64,000 nt of DNA from Euglena gracilis (GCA_039621445.1 CP154955.1:53225384-53289383), one strand, 5' to 3'. Shown: positions 35,550-44,980, counted from the stretch's first letter. Translations and numbers: made by a program. Notes: generated from the sequence alone by a model not told the origin.

Positions 35550-35706
35550 GGATGGGGGGGGGGGGGGGTGGGGGGGTATGGGGGGTGTATGGGGGGGGTA
35601 TGGGGGGGTATGGGGGGTATTGGGGGGGTATGGGGGGGGGGGGTATGGGGGGGGGTATGGGGGGGGTATGGGGGGGGTATGGGGGGGTATGGGGGTATGG
35701 GGGAAG
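35550..35706 (+). repeat. (TATGGGGGGG)n tract
   Basis: About a dozen units of TATG plus 4-13 G. Same unit and orientation as the tracts at both element ends. Confidence 0.9.
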
Positions 35707-35757
35707 GGTTTGGAGATGTTGTTGATGAGGTTTATGGCTCCTGGAACACTTGCATAA

Positions 35758-36180
35758 AGCGCGATTTGGCCACAAAACAAAGCGGTAGACAAGGGGTGAG
35801 GTTATTTGCTTTGCCGGGGGGGGGTCTGGCGGGGGGGGCGGGAGCTTCCCCCGGGCACCCTAACAGTTGCATACGTCCCGCGATTTGACCGCAAAGCGCG
35901 ATTTGGCCACAAAAACAGATCGGTAGACAAGGATGAGGTTATTTTTTTGCCGGGGGGGGTCCGGGGGGGGGCGGGAGCCCCCCCCCGGGCACTCGAACAG
36001 TTGCATACGTCCCGCGATTTGACCACAAAGCGCGATTTGGCCACAAAAACAGATCGGTAGTCAAGGATGAGGTTATTTTTTTTGCCGGGGGGGGTCCGGG
36101 GGGGGGGCGGGAGCCCCCCCCCGGGCACTCGAACAGTTGCATACGTCCCGCGATTTGGCCACAAAAGGGTCCAGGAGGCA
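35758..36180 (+). repeat. About 120-136-bp tandem repeat, 3-4 copies
   Basis: Copies begin near 35758, 35894, 36027 and 36147 at GCGATTTGGCCACAAA. Each holds a G-run/C-run hairpin of the form CCGGGGGGGG...CCCCCCCCGG and the conserved AACAGTTGCATACGTCCCGC. The last copy is truncated where the final G-rich tract starts. Confidence 0.88.
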
Positions 36181-36213
36181 AAAAAAAAAACGCTTTGGGC
36201 AAAAACAATTTTG

Positions 36214-36440
36214 GGGTATGGGGGGGGGTATGGGGGGGGTATGGGGGGGGTATGGGGGGGGTATGGGGGGGGTATGGGGGGGGTATGGGGGGTATGGGGG
36301 GGGTATGGGGGGGGTATGGGGGGGGTATGGGGGGGGTATGGGGGGGTATGGGGGGGGTATGGGGGGGGTATGGGGGGGGTATGGGGGGGTATGGGGGGGG
36401 TATGGGGGGGTATGGGGTATGGGGGGGGTATGGGGGCCCC
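36214..36440 (+). repeat. (TATGGGGGGG)n tract at the right end
   Basis: More than 20 units of TATG followed by 4-8 G, running into the right TIR. G runs are on the plus strand, as at the left end, so the two subterminal tracts are direct rather than inverted although the TIRs are inverted. Confidence 0.92.
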
Positions 36441-36465
36441 ACTTTGTGCCATGACTCGCCAAATG
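36427..36465. repeat. Right TIR and TSD of the satellite insertion
   Basis: The reverse complement of 25230-25255 occupies 36427-36452 without mismatch, followed by GACTC and the TSD GCCAAATG at 36458-36465. Gag sequence of element B resumes immediately. Confidence 0.85.
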
Positions 36466-37543
36466 GTTAGGACTTGCTGCTGAACTGGATGAACACAGTG
36501 AAAAGCAAATGCGCGAACAGTTTGACGCTGTTCTTATGCATTTCACACCTAGCCTCATCAAGGATATCCACCGTGAGGAGTTGGCGAGTCATCCCATGAC
36601 TCTTGACCAACGCTGGAATTATGTTTCCAAGCAGTTGAAGCTATCACAGCTTCTTGGTCAGATTCAATCCGCGTATAATTCACACCCAACCGCTGGATTA
36701 CCGGCTGGTTCAGTGAACGCATTGCAAAAAATACCGGTTTCACTCACTTCACCAAACGCAGGACGGAAAACATGATACGTGCGGTCTTCGGACCAAGCCA
36801 CGGATAAACTGAGGTTTTTGTGTATCAAATCGGGATATATGTCTCGGAACGTCCTAATCCTGAAGCACGAAAGGGTATTCAGAGAACGCGGGGCTCGACC
36901 TCACCACGGGTTTCGGGATCCCTCGCATTTTCACGCCAATCGGACAATTCATGGTAGTCAGGTCCGCGTTCCGGCGGTATTAGCCCCCGGCCCCCGTTCC
37001 ACGATGGTTAGAAACACGGTACCCCTCGGGATAGGTCACCCGGTGCCCCTGTCAAGAAGCGTGATTCTTATCGCGAGACATCGCGATCGAGTTCGCGAAG
37101 CGGACCTTCCTCTTCGCGATCCTCATCAAGAAAACCCCGATACACCGGTAATGGTTGACGGGATACCTGCTCACCACGATGGTTTGACGGGAAATAGGGA
37201 AACCGATCCCCCCGTTACCCAGAATCTTGACACCAATCTCGGTGTTCGCTTTGTGGATCGAGTGACCACCACTCATCCAAATGTTTCAAGGTCTCGTTCT
37301 GCCCGCCCTGGCCAATGTCATACGGTATGAATCGCGGTGACAAGGGTCAATCCTCCAACCTCCATAAAGTCGGTTTCAAGATACCTTGTTTGGAGGGTGA
37401 CACCACGGCTTCGGGCAGTGAGGGAGATGGGACCACGGATACCGATTTCGACGAGGCCCGAATGGTGATGTGCACATTGAAATTCGTTTATACCTGCAAA
37501 GGGCACATCGCCGGCAATTGTGCTGTTTCGGACCTGGAGTAGG

Positions 37544-38373
37544 GGATCCCGAGGTCTGAGGGCACGGACCTCTGGGCTGATGAACAGATGGAGGTAGGAC
37601 CTGATCAACCCTGCCCCCCCTTGCCCCTTTGCCTTTCTGGTTGGTACCCGGAAAATTTTAGGGTCCCCCACCCCCCACTCCAACTTTCCGCTCGGAACTT
37701 GTGCGAAGTAGGAAAGGGTTCATGGGAAAGCTGGCAAGAAATCGTATTTTCGCCAGACCCTTCACTTTGCTTACCCCCAGTCAATTTTTGGTCCAAGCGG
37801 AAATCAGAATACAAAATTTTTTTGCAAAAGTCAAAATTCATATTGGCACTGGTTGTCGCATAGCACCACTTTTTCGGTTCGGGTTGGTTTCAACCTCCCT
37901 CTTGGTGATCTCCAAGAAGCGATTAAAATTACGACGGCTGACAACACCCCCCCCCCATGTGCGGTGGTGACTTGGGATGCTTTTGGGACATAGTCCTACC
38001 CCTCATCCCCAGTCACCACTCACCCCCCCCAACCGCAAAAAATTTTCCAGATACCTAGGGATATGAATCTGGAATCCATGGTTCTGTCGAAATTTTGGGA
38101 TACCCCTTTTTACGTCAGCACCGACTGGTAGTGGATTGCCACTCCCACGTTTTGCGCGCATCGACCTTCTCCTCATTGCCACTCAAACCCTCGTCACCTG
38201 TGGCGTCAACCGCGACAGCCACCAATTTCTCCACACCGTTTCCAAAACTTTTACCTCATTACCAACCACACCTACCAACATTTTCCACACCGAGTGTACC
38301 GAGAAAGTTCACCCCCTGCCCACTGACACACCAACATCCGTTTCCCATGAGGAAAAGCAAGCAATAGCGGTAC
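37544..38373 (+). pseudogene. Protease region of element B (catalytic Asp lost)
   Basis: Aligns with C's 50098-49320. The retropepsin loop at about 37835-37860 reads IGTGCRIAPLF where C reads IDTGCRIALLF, so the catalytic aspartate is glycine. Downstream, YPFLRQHRLVVDC (about 38100-38140) matches the end of the protease fold and is open here. The sequence breaks at 38373 at the left target duplication of element C and resumes at 54503. Confidence 0.75.
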
Positions 38374-38690
38374 AGTGTACGTCCGATTCCCAATTCCCCT
38401 TTCCCAATTCCCAAAAGCCTTCGCTTTCGCCTTGGCGCACCTACTTGGAAACTGAAAATCAAAGCAACAGAAAATCCCCTTTCCCACTTCCCAAGAAGCA
38501 AAGCACGGAGCAATGCAGGGAGGACGGACTGGATAACCAAGTCCGGTCCGGATAAAAGGAAAGACAAACAGAATATAAAAGAATACCACCTGTGGAGAGA
38601 GAAGGGGCACCCATTAGGAAATCCTAATAGGATCTGCTTCCATCCTAACTTCCTCAACGGAAGGGGACAGAAGCATACGCCTGGTACACA
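38374..38690 (-). repeat. 3' LTR of element C (317 bp)
   Basis: Near-identical to 54181-54497. Sense-strand termini are TGTGTACC and ACGTACACT. The TSD GGTAC precedes it at 38369-38373. Confidence 0.93.
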
Positions 38691-38700
38691 TCCCCCTCCC
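38691..38700 (-). promoter_or_regulatory. Polypurine tract of element C
   Basis: The minus strand reads GGGAGGGGGA directly before the 3' LTR. This is the expected plus-strand primer for retrotransposon DNA synthesis. Confidence 0.85.
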
Positions 38701-39568
38701 AGGGCTATGCCCGATGTCTCCTTTGGACCAGGCATTCTGGCAACAGGGATTTCGGACACAGACCTGGTCTGTGGGAGGTGCACCCTGGCGCATCCACAGG
38801 GGCCTTTTCCGTCGCAGAGGGGTCCACTCAAAGGGGGGGGGGGCGGAAAGGAGGGGGCCCAAAAAGCCCAAAACGCGCAAAATGGTTTCACCTATTCTGC
38901 GGTGGCTTATGGGTATATAGTATATTATGGCCCATTGGGGAAAATGGGGCTGGCAGGTTTCCTTGCCAAGCAAACCCATCCACCCAGTTTGGGTGTGCCC
39001 AAGGCACTTGGGGTTGGGTCCACGGGCATTACAGGACAACCCATGGGGAGGGTGTGGAAGGAGGGGGCCTCTGACCGGTCAAACCTGGGCAAGGCGCATG
39101 GCCAGTCAAACCTGACCACGCAAAAGGAAATCCTACTCTACAAAACCAACTGCCGGTGACAGCATTTGCCCCGAGGGGAAAGTAGAGAGGAGTGGGGGGT
39201 TGGCTTAGGCCAGAACAGTTGTGCTGTCTGGCAGCCTTAAGGCCTCAAACTGCCGAAAAGAAAAGAAAAAGGGAAAGGAAAAGAGGCCGTCGGCCTTGTG
39301 CGCTGCGTGCCGCACGCCCGCGAGAGGGAAGAGGGGAGAGCGGTGTGCGTACATACGCACGGAATCCTGCACATGGCAGCATCCCGGTGGGAACTTACTA
39401 GCGGCGAATACCGCAAAGGGTCTTCGAAGAGGTTGCTCGGGCGAATACCAAAACAGGGGTCTCCCAGTCCTTCGTCCAATTATCCGGCATCTTCTCCCTG
39501 GTACGTTCAGCATGATGCTGAAGATACCGTTGGAGCTGCTCCCAGAAAATTCTGGGCAGCATCACCGG
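38701..39568 (-). other. 3' non-coding region of element C
   Basis: About 870 bp between the last reading frame and the polypurine tract. The part at 39150-39400 is shared with the left end of element A, showing it belongs to the family and is not captured flank. No gene is supported. Confidence 0.65.
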
Positions 39569-40546
39569 TCAGATGATGTAATTCATCCGGGGGTGATTCG
39601 CAGGCACCTGCGGGGGCATCCCCGGGGTCTGCTTGAAGTCGACGTCATACATCCACCTCGCTGTCCGAGCTCTTGCGGTATGGGGGCGTAATACAGCCGC
39701 CAACCAACCTCTGAAGTCCACCAAATCGTGTTCTTCAGGAGGCCACAGTGGCAAGGCGTATCCGCCATGCTGGCGCTTGGAGAACACGGGGTAAACCTGT
39801 GTCTCCCAGTCGCTATAGGTCCAGAGGTAAGGCATTCTTACCTTGGCGTGTTCCTCGACGGCGAGGCGCATTGCCCCAGCGTCGATCTGGAACTCACGGG
39901 CCATTCCCGTGTGGCGGTAGCTTTCTACCTTTCGGAAGTCGGAGTGCTTCAGGCGACCTTCCACCTGCTTGTAGTCCTTCTTCCACTTCTCCAGTGGCTC
40001 CCAGTGGTGGGGGACAATGGTGGTGTCTGCTCCATCAGCAGTCTGCACGAACTTGGCTCCTACACAGTTGATGCACAAGGCAGGGATATCCCTGTCGTGA
40101 GCATTCTCACTGTAGGAGTAGTTCAAGCTGTGCTTCCAGGCGTTCAGGCACTCGCCACATACGAGCGCCACACAGTTCGGCACATATGTCCTGTGATGGA
40201 ACCACGAGGATTGCACCTGCCGCTTGCACACATGCACAAGCGGTTGGTTGTGCCTCACATGGTGGCCCACGGTGCACGTCCAGGCAAAGGACGTGCCGTG
40301 CTGGAAATCCAACACGCAGTCCTCGCCAAAGTACTGTGCCAGTGCTCTGGGTAAGCGCCTATTCCAGAATGTCCAGGTATGTTCCGGGACATAGTGGAAA
40401 GGTTCTCCTCGGACGAAGAGGGGCTGAATCCATTGATTCAGTGACCCTTTCTGGTGCCTAATAGCAGCCAGTTTCTTCGTCCTCTCTTCCACGGTGCCTA
40501 GACTGGTCAGGATATCCTGGGTCCAGAGCTGGGCATCCGCAGACAC
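39569..40546 (-). CDS. Accessory ORF-d of element C: Cys/His-rich protein, unknown function
   Basis: An intact 325-codon frame, not recognised. The middle third is rich in potential metal ligands: Cys77, Cys91, His95, His96, His99, His105, Cys107, His117, His118, Cys125, Cys130-x2-Cys133 (CGEC) and Cys158-x2-Cys161 (CINC). The spacing suggests one or two zinc-binding modules, though it is not a retroviral knuckle or a classic RING. Aromatic residues are frequent (FHYVPEHTWTFWNRRLP). The C-terminal half is mixed and charged. It is the last gene before the 3' non-coding region, 73 bp after ORF-c. That it is free of stops while gag and pol are broken is notable. A nucleic-acid-binding role is only a guess. 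Confidence 0.6.
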   Translation of the reverse strand: MSADAQLWTQDILTSLGTVEERTKKLAAIRHQKGSLNQWIQPLFVRGEPFHYVPEHTWTFWNRRLPRALAQYFGEDCVLDFQHGTSFAWTCTVGHHVRHNQPLVHVCKRQVQSSWFHHRTYVPNCVALVCGECLNAWKHSLNYSYSENAHDRDIPALCINCVGAKFVQTADGADTTIVPHHWEPLEKWKKDYKQVEGRLKHSDFRKVESYRHTGMAREFQIDAGAMRLAVEEHAKVRMPYLWTYSDWETQVYPVFSKRQHGGYALPLWPPEEHDLVDFRGWLAAVLRPHTARARTARWMYDVDFKQTPGMPPQVPANHPRMNYII

Positions 40547-40619
40547 AGGAGGTTAAGCAGGTTCATCCTGCTCCTCATCCGTCGATCCGGCGAAAGATTG
40601 GGCCTGTCGAACACGAGCC

Positions 40620-41510
40620 TTACCTTTCGGTTTGCTCGGCCGTACCCGGACGATGCAACGGCCGAATAGTCGTGCATTGTCGTAGGGCCTTTTGGCTGTC
40701 CGCCAGTCTGACCTCCACCGCCACCTTTCGGTGGTGGTTTCCCATTACTGCGTTTGGCAGAGGGCTTACAGGGTGCAGCACCCGGTTTGCCTCCTTTTGT
40801 CTTCGCTCTCCCGGAATCAGGAGGCGACGCCTGCGGCTTACCGATGGTGCCGGAGTAGACGTTTGCCGTCTGGGCGAAGCGGGCATACTGACCGCTAGGT
40901 CGCGCACGACGCTCCGAGGGGTTGACACTCGTTCCTGGGGTTGTTCAGCCGGCCGTCGCCGAGCAGGTTCATCCTGTCCGACGAGGCGTGGCACTGTGGT
41001 CGTCACCGGAATCGGTGCTTCCACAGGCGCTGGCACTCCCAGAAACTCTGCCGGTGTCCTCGGGACGGCAGGGACCCTGCGCGGTGTCGGTGGTCATGGG
41101 GGTATCTCCTCCACTTCCATTTCGACATCCGGTCTAGGAGGTTGATCCTCCACAACCGCTGGCGCAGGTGCTATGCGAGGTTGATCCTCCGGTGTAGCCG
41201 GTGCGCCAGATGGCTCTGTCAGCTGGGGTTCATCCCCTGATGGTGGTTGCACTGCTGCCGGAGATGGGGGTGTGGGGACGCCGACATCTGGTGTCTCCAC
41301 GACCTCAGCGGCGGAGCTTTGTGCTACGCCTCCACCTCGTGGCGTTAGTGCTACAGCCACAGAAGTAATGCCAGTGACCACGGCGCCGAGCACACGGCCT
41401 CCTAACGAGGTGCGTGCTGTGGGACTGGCAGGTTCTTCGAGGATATCCTCGACAACCATACCAGTCACATCGGCTGGAGGCTCTGCCGTTGGAACAGGCG
41501 TAGCAGCCAC
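40620..41510 (-). CDS. Accessory ORF-c of element C: proline-rich protein with one stop
   Basis: Two same-frame open stretches, 41510-41094 and 41036-40620, are separated by a single TGA at 41096-41094. The sequence after the stop keeps the same proline-rich style, so a nonsense change in a ~297-codon frame is likely. It is acidic and proline-rich first (VVEDILEEP, VVEDQPP, PEDQP), then basic (SVSRRRRLLIPGERRQK). It overlaps the end of ORF-b by 46 bases in another frame, and the frame before its first methionine is also open and in style. ORF-b and ORF-c may therefore be one ~960-codon gene joined near 41530. Confidence 0.45.
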
Positions 41511-43471
41511 AGGTATATCCCCTGCGGGTGCTTAGGCTGTGCCAGAGTAGGCAGAGCAGCGTAGAGGATATCCTCCACGTTCTCACCTTGCTCCCCAGGA
41601 AATTCCTGGTCTCCACCTACCGGTGGACAGACGTGAGCCGCCGCGGGGGCCGGGGAAACCGATCGTTCCCCTGCCGCTCGCGGGGCAGAGACGAATGATA
41701 CAGCCGGTCCTGTCGGAGACGGCGGCGCTGCCTCCAGAATGGTGACGGAGGGGCTGCGTTCGCGTTCTTCCCGCCACGGAATCGCGGTGGTGGAAGCGAC
41801 TGACGCCTCACGTCTCCTTCGCGCCAGAGGTTCATCCTCTGGGGCGATGAAGTCGCGCAGATCCTCGGGCGAACGAGGATCCTCGGGGTGCCATCGGCAT
41901 CCCTGTGCGTCCGCCAGCCTGTAAAAGGCCAGCGTACTGCTGCTGGCGCTGTTGGGCCAGGGTGGCGGCCATGATGGCTGCACCCAGGCGTTAGCAGGCC
42001 TGTTCGGGCCCAAGAAGCCGCGGTAACGCGTGTCTTCCCAGACCTCGAAAAATCCCTCCTCGAACTCCTGAACGCATGCCAGAATCGGCATACGCTGTTC
42101 GAGGATGGCCTTCGGGTGACACATCAGCGGAAGGAATACCTCCCGGTCGAGGGTACCGCCAAACTGTCGCCGCAAATATTCTTCCAGGCTGATATCAGCC
42201 AGGTGCCAGTTGGGGCGTAGGTGGCCAAGAATCCGACGACGAGGACACTCGATGGCGTCACCGTAATCCGGTGGCAGGCTGTCCATACCAGGCCTGTCGT
42301 CCTGGGGGTCACGGAGATGTATATACACCTCCATGACATAGGTGGTACAGGCTCGCCACCAGAACTGCTGCAGCAAAAAAATACGCTGCTTGTGGACGCG
42401 GCGACTTTTACCCTGGACATCCGGGGCGTCGCGGCACACATGCATAAGCATGCGGCGTCCCAACTCCAGGCCCGGGTTATCCCGAGGCGGTGGAGGACTT
42501 CCGCGCACGCCGAATCCCCAGAAGTCGACAGGAAATTCCTGCCGGCAGTACTTACAGCAGAGGTCATACCTCTGCGGGTAAGCCAGGGAAACACGCTTAA
42601 CGCGGAAGGTGGAGCCGTAATGGCTCACCAGCCACACCTCGAGGTTGTTGCACCACAACACCTCGATCAGGCGTTCGATGTCGGGGTGTAGTGGGTAGAA
42701 TTCCCACTGCACGCCGAGGGGTCCGACTGTATGAATACAGTCGAAGGTTGCCTTCAGCCTTCGGGCCAACACACGCTGGTCCCGAAAACCCAACTGGTGC
42801 AGGTAACTGCGACCAGTGGAGTCGCTGAAGAGACCCCAGTACTGACAGGGGTATCCCAGCCAAAACCAGAGCTCCCAGAAACCTGGCTGAGCACCCAACA
42901 AAGGTCTGCCACCTTCACCTTCGACTGCGTACAGATCTATTCCGTAATGGCATAGTCTGACTCTATTCTCGGTGTGGCGTAATACCACATCGATGACTGC
43001 TTGTGGAGGGGTGACGGGGCGGTTTCCTGCAACATGGTAATCATGCTGCCTTCGCCAGCCTTCGTCATCCAGCTCCTCCTTGAACCTGAGCATATGCTCA
43101 AAGTCCGAGAAGACTTCTGCTGGTTCTTCTTCCTCCTCACGTGCTGTTCCCTTACCTTTACCCTCACCCTTCCCTTTGCCGGCCACGCCTTTGCCTTCTC
43201 CCTTGCCTTTGCCCTCGGCCTTGCCTGTGTCCTTTCCCGTCTGGTGAATACCAGAGGGTCGGGCGCTCGGTGCCGCAGGAGTCGGTTCGGTTCCTTCCCA
43301 TTCCATCTCTGGGGAGGGACCTGGCCGCTCCGCCGCACGTCGCGGTGATGGCGTGGCTGGGCGTTGGCTCGGAGTCTGGCGTGGGCTTGGCTTCGACGTG
43401 GGGGGTCGCGGCTCCTTCCATACCGGAGGGATTGGCGGTGGCATTGCGGCAACAGGACGGCTCATCGCCAC
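41465..43471 (-). CDS. Accessory ORF-b of element C: large unknown protein
   Basis: An intact 668-codon frame. Residues 1-75 are proline-rich. Residues 79-110 are GK/GE repeats (GKGKGEGKG), followed by EEEEE at 112-116. Residues about 120-520 look globular and aromatic-rich (FWELWFWLGYPCQYWG; QWEFYPLHPDIERLIEVLW) with a CCKYC cluster and many conserved-looking Trp/Tyr/Cys. The tail is again proline/alanine/serine-rich with the acidic motif VEDIL. I recognise no enzyme motif and no known gag, env or pol domain. It lies 36 bp after ORF-a on the same strand, like a cistron of a polycistronic or spliced retroelement message. An open frame of this length, in an element whose gag and pol are broken, suggests function or recent capture. 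Confidence 0.6.
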   Translation of the reverse strand: MAMSRPVAAMPPPIPPVWKEPRPPTSKPSPRQTPSQRPATPSPRRAAERPGPSPEMEWEGTEPTPAAPSARPSGIHQTGKDTGKAEGKGKGEGKGVAGKGKGEGKGKGTAREEEEEPAEVFSDFEHMLRFKEELDDEGWRRQHDYHVAGNRPVTPPQAVIDVVLRHTENRVRLCHYGIDLYAVEGEGGRPLLGAQPGFWELWFWLGYPCQYWGLFSDSTGRSYLHQLGFRDQRVLARRLKATFDCIHTVGPLGVQWEFYPLHPDIERLIEVLWCNNLEVWLVSHYGSTFRVKRVSLAYPQRYDLCCKYCRQEFPVDFWGFGVRGSPPPPRDNPGLELGRRMLMHVCRDAPDVQGKSRRVHKQRIFLLQQFWWRACTTYVMEVYIHLRDPQDDRPGMDSLPPDYGDAIECPRRRILGHLRPNWHLADISLEEYLRRQFGGTLDREVFLPLMCHPKAILEQRMPILACVQEFEEGFFEVWEDTRYRGFLGPNRPANAWVQPSWPPPWPNSASSSTLAFYRLADAQGCRWHPEDPRSPEDLRDFIAPEDEPLARRRREASVASTTAIPWREERERSPSVTILEAAPPSPTGPAVSFVSAPRAAGERSVSPAPAAAHVCPPVGGDQEFPGEQGENVEDILYAALPTLAQPKHPQGIYLWLLRLFQRQSLQPM

Positions 43472-43507
43472 CTGTGCCTCTGCCGGTGGTCGTCCAGCCG
43501 GGGTATC

Positions 43508-44785
43508 CTAGCTGCCTTTCACCTGCATTGCCACACCGCCTTCCGCGTCCCGTGGGCTGGGTCGCCTGGGCTGTGGGGTAAGGTTCTCCGTAGTCCTGTC
43601 GCGCTTCAGGGTGGCAGGTAATACTGCCACACCTGCCGGGTGCTCACCGGGTAATACCGGGGTTGCCAGCCGCAGCTGCGGCTGGTACGGATGGTATGGG
43701 GTGTATCCACGGCCTTGAAGGGCAGCAAGAGAGGAGTAATACCTCGTCCGGTGCTCTTCAGACGCGAATACAGGCTCCTGTAGGAAGTGCCGAGCAAGCT
43801 CATCCTGCTCGGTTCCCGGAGGTGCCATGTGGTAGTAGGGAGCCTCCTGCCGACGGGGGATATCCCCAGTCTGGACAGGAGCTGCACTGGGAGGTCGGGC
43901 TGCCTCACGGTGGGGAGGTTCATCCTCCACCACTATGGGCTCCGCCTGCCTCCGTGGCTCAACGCCAGGGACAGGGACGACCGGTGATGCTTGCGGCATC
44001 CAGTGCATGAACATGTGTTGGACGTATGCCTCAGGGGGTACGTCCGACTGTCCGGCTGGGAGCACGCGTGCGCCGCGCAGGTAATCCGCGTGTGTCGCGT
44101 ACCGCGAGACAAATTGCTCCGCTGGCGGCTCGCGCGGCGGCATTCGCTGCGGCGAGGGCCGGCGAGCAAAAATTGTCGTCATCCCAGGTGGGACATGCAC
44201 AGCCTCACCTACCGGTGGTGGCGTGTGCTCACGCATATGCACGGTGTGGGATCCCACCGGCGTCCGCGTTTGCATCATGGGCGGCACATACACGACCAGT
44301 TCCATCATGGTCTCGCCGGGTTCGAAACCGGAATCGGCTGCGGACGAGAAGTACCGTCTCCCCGTCATCAGGGATTGACCACAGGGACACCACTGAGCCA
44401 CAGGGGTGTTGGCTACCACCAACAACTGAGCACAGTATTCCTCCCAAAGGGCTTGCATAAAGGGCTCCGTTGGGGGGTGTGCGCACATACGCATCGCCCG
44501 CTCCAACGTCTCCGTCGTGCGGAAGATCATCTCTCCCGCATACGGGGGCAGGCGCGATCTGCGCTGTCCTGGTGGCTGAGGTGCCGGCTGCTGGAAGGCA
44601 GATGGATCTGGTACCGCATATGCGGACCGGCTGCTGGTAGCCGCAGCGAATACCGGGGCTGAAACTCTCTCAGCATGTGGGGCTCCCGGAATCGGAGCAT
44701 CGGCATACTGAGCGTACTGGGGGTATGGCGCGCCAGAAGGCTGCGGCCATGGTGGGCCTAGTCCAGGTCCGCGCCCAGGCAGCAT
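43508..44785 (-). CDS. Accessory ORF-a of element C: proline-rich unknown protein
   Basis: An intact 425-codon frame starting 195 bp after the integrase stop. The first ~75 residues are proline/alanine/tyrosine-rich (PYPQYAQYADAP). Residues about 80-170 look folded (TLERAMRMCAHPPTEPFMQ; VVANTPVAQWCPCGQSLMT, with a CPC pair). The remainder alternates proline-rich linkers with short helical stretches (EQDELARHFLQEPVFASE; RTRYYSSLAALQGRGY). The acidic motif VVEDEPP is shared with ORF-c. No known domain. The linker-rich, multi-motif style recalls structural or scaffold proteins of virus-like particles, but that is inference. Confidence 0.55.
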   Translation of the reverse strand: MLPGRGPGLGPPWPQPSGAPYPQYAQYADAPIPGAPHAERVSAPVFAAATSSRSAYAVPDPSAFQQPAPQPPGQRRSRLPPYAGEMIFRTTETLERAMRMCAHPPTEPFMQALWEEYCAQLLVVANTPVAQWCPCGQSLMTGRRYFSSAADSGFEPGETMMELVVYVPPMMQTRTPVGSHTVHMREHTPPPVGEAVHVPPGMTTIFARRPSPQRMPPREPPAEQFVSRYATHADYLRGARVLPAGQSDVPPEAYVQHMFMHWMPQASPVVPVPGVEPRRQAEPIVVEDEPPHREAARPPSAAPVQTGDIPRRQEAPYYHMAPPGTEQDELARHFLQEPVFASEEHRTRYYSSLAALQGRGYTPYHPYQPQLRLATPVLPGEHPAGVAVLPATLKRDRTTENLTPQPRRPSPRDAEGGVAMQVKGS

Positions 44786-44980
44786 GATGCTACCCGAACG
44801 ACGACGACAATTAAGGATAACCTTGTTGTCAGTCGCTTTGGGTGCTGGTGCACTGAAAAAGGAAGGCTTCTATCTTAATCAAAAACTCTGCGAGAGAGAT
44901 AGAGAAATAAGGAAGTGCAGGGGGGGTATAAACGCGAAACATTCACATAAAACACACGCATTCTCCAAAACGAAATCGTT

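Larger units (their letters stand above)
25225..36457. mobile_element. 11,233-bp TIR-bounded insertion filled with satellite DNA
   Basis: GCCAAATG occurs at 25217-25224 and 36458-36465. The uninterrupted relative in element C (50990-51030, minus strand) has it once, so it is an 8-bp target-site duplication. Perfect 26-bp inverted repeats lie at 25230-25255 and 36427-36452 (outer part ATGGCACAAAGTGGGG). The outermost five bases differ (CACAT against GAGTC in the same sense). Inside are (TATGGGGGGG)n tracts near both ends, two copies of a ~900-bp lead block, about 43 units of a 163-bp satellite, a 19-bp palindromic satellite, a GC-only tract and a ~130-bp tandem repeat. There is no transposase. 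An 8-bp TSD suits hAT-like transposition, but the short TIR alone does not settle the class. Confidence 0.85.
22419..37543 (+). pseudogene. gag of element B, split by the 11.2-kb satellite insertion
   Basis: Starts ATGCAAAGCACAGGCCCC like C's gag. Recognisable segments follow in several frames: the N-terminal region (22419-22860), coiled coils (22880-24300, including LEERPSRLEQQ), a proline-rich linker (24350-24780) and the capsid-like domain (24900-25224). The 25225-36457 insertion cuts between the codons for 'DLWYAK' and the following tryptophan. Gag resumes at 36466 and runs through DQRWNYVSKQLKLSQLL (about 36605-36655). The zinc knuckle near 36810-36860 has lost residues (FLCIKSGYMSRNV). 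The stop is at 37541-37543. Many stops and frameshifts show this copy is old and dead. Confidence 0.8.

Noticed and set aside
35302-36483. Glycine/tyrosine-rich and proline-rich frames
   Set aside because: These are translations of the (TATGGGGGGG)n tracts and their complement. Simple-repeat artefacts.
41094-44662. Long plus-strand frames opposite the element C accessory genes (for example 223 codons at 43991-44662)
   Set aside because: They mirror minus-strand genes whose codon pattern, strand and spacing fit the element. High GC keeps the antisense open.
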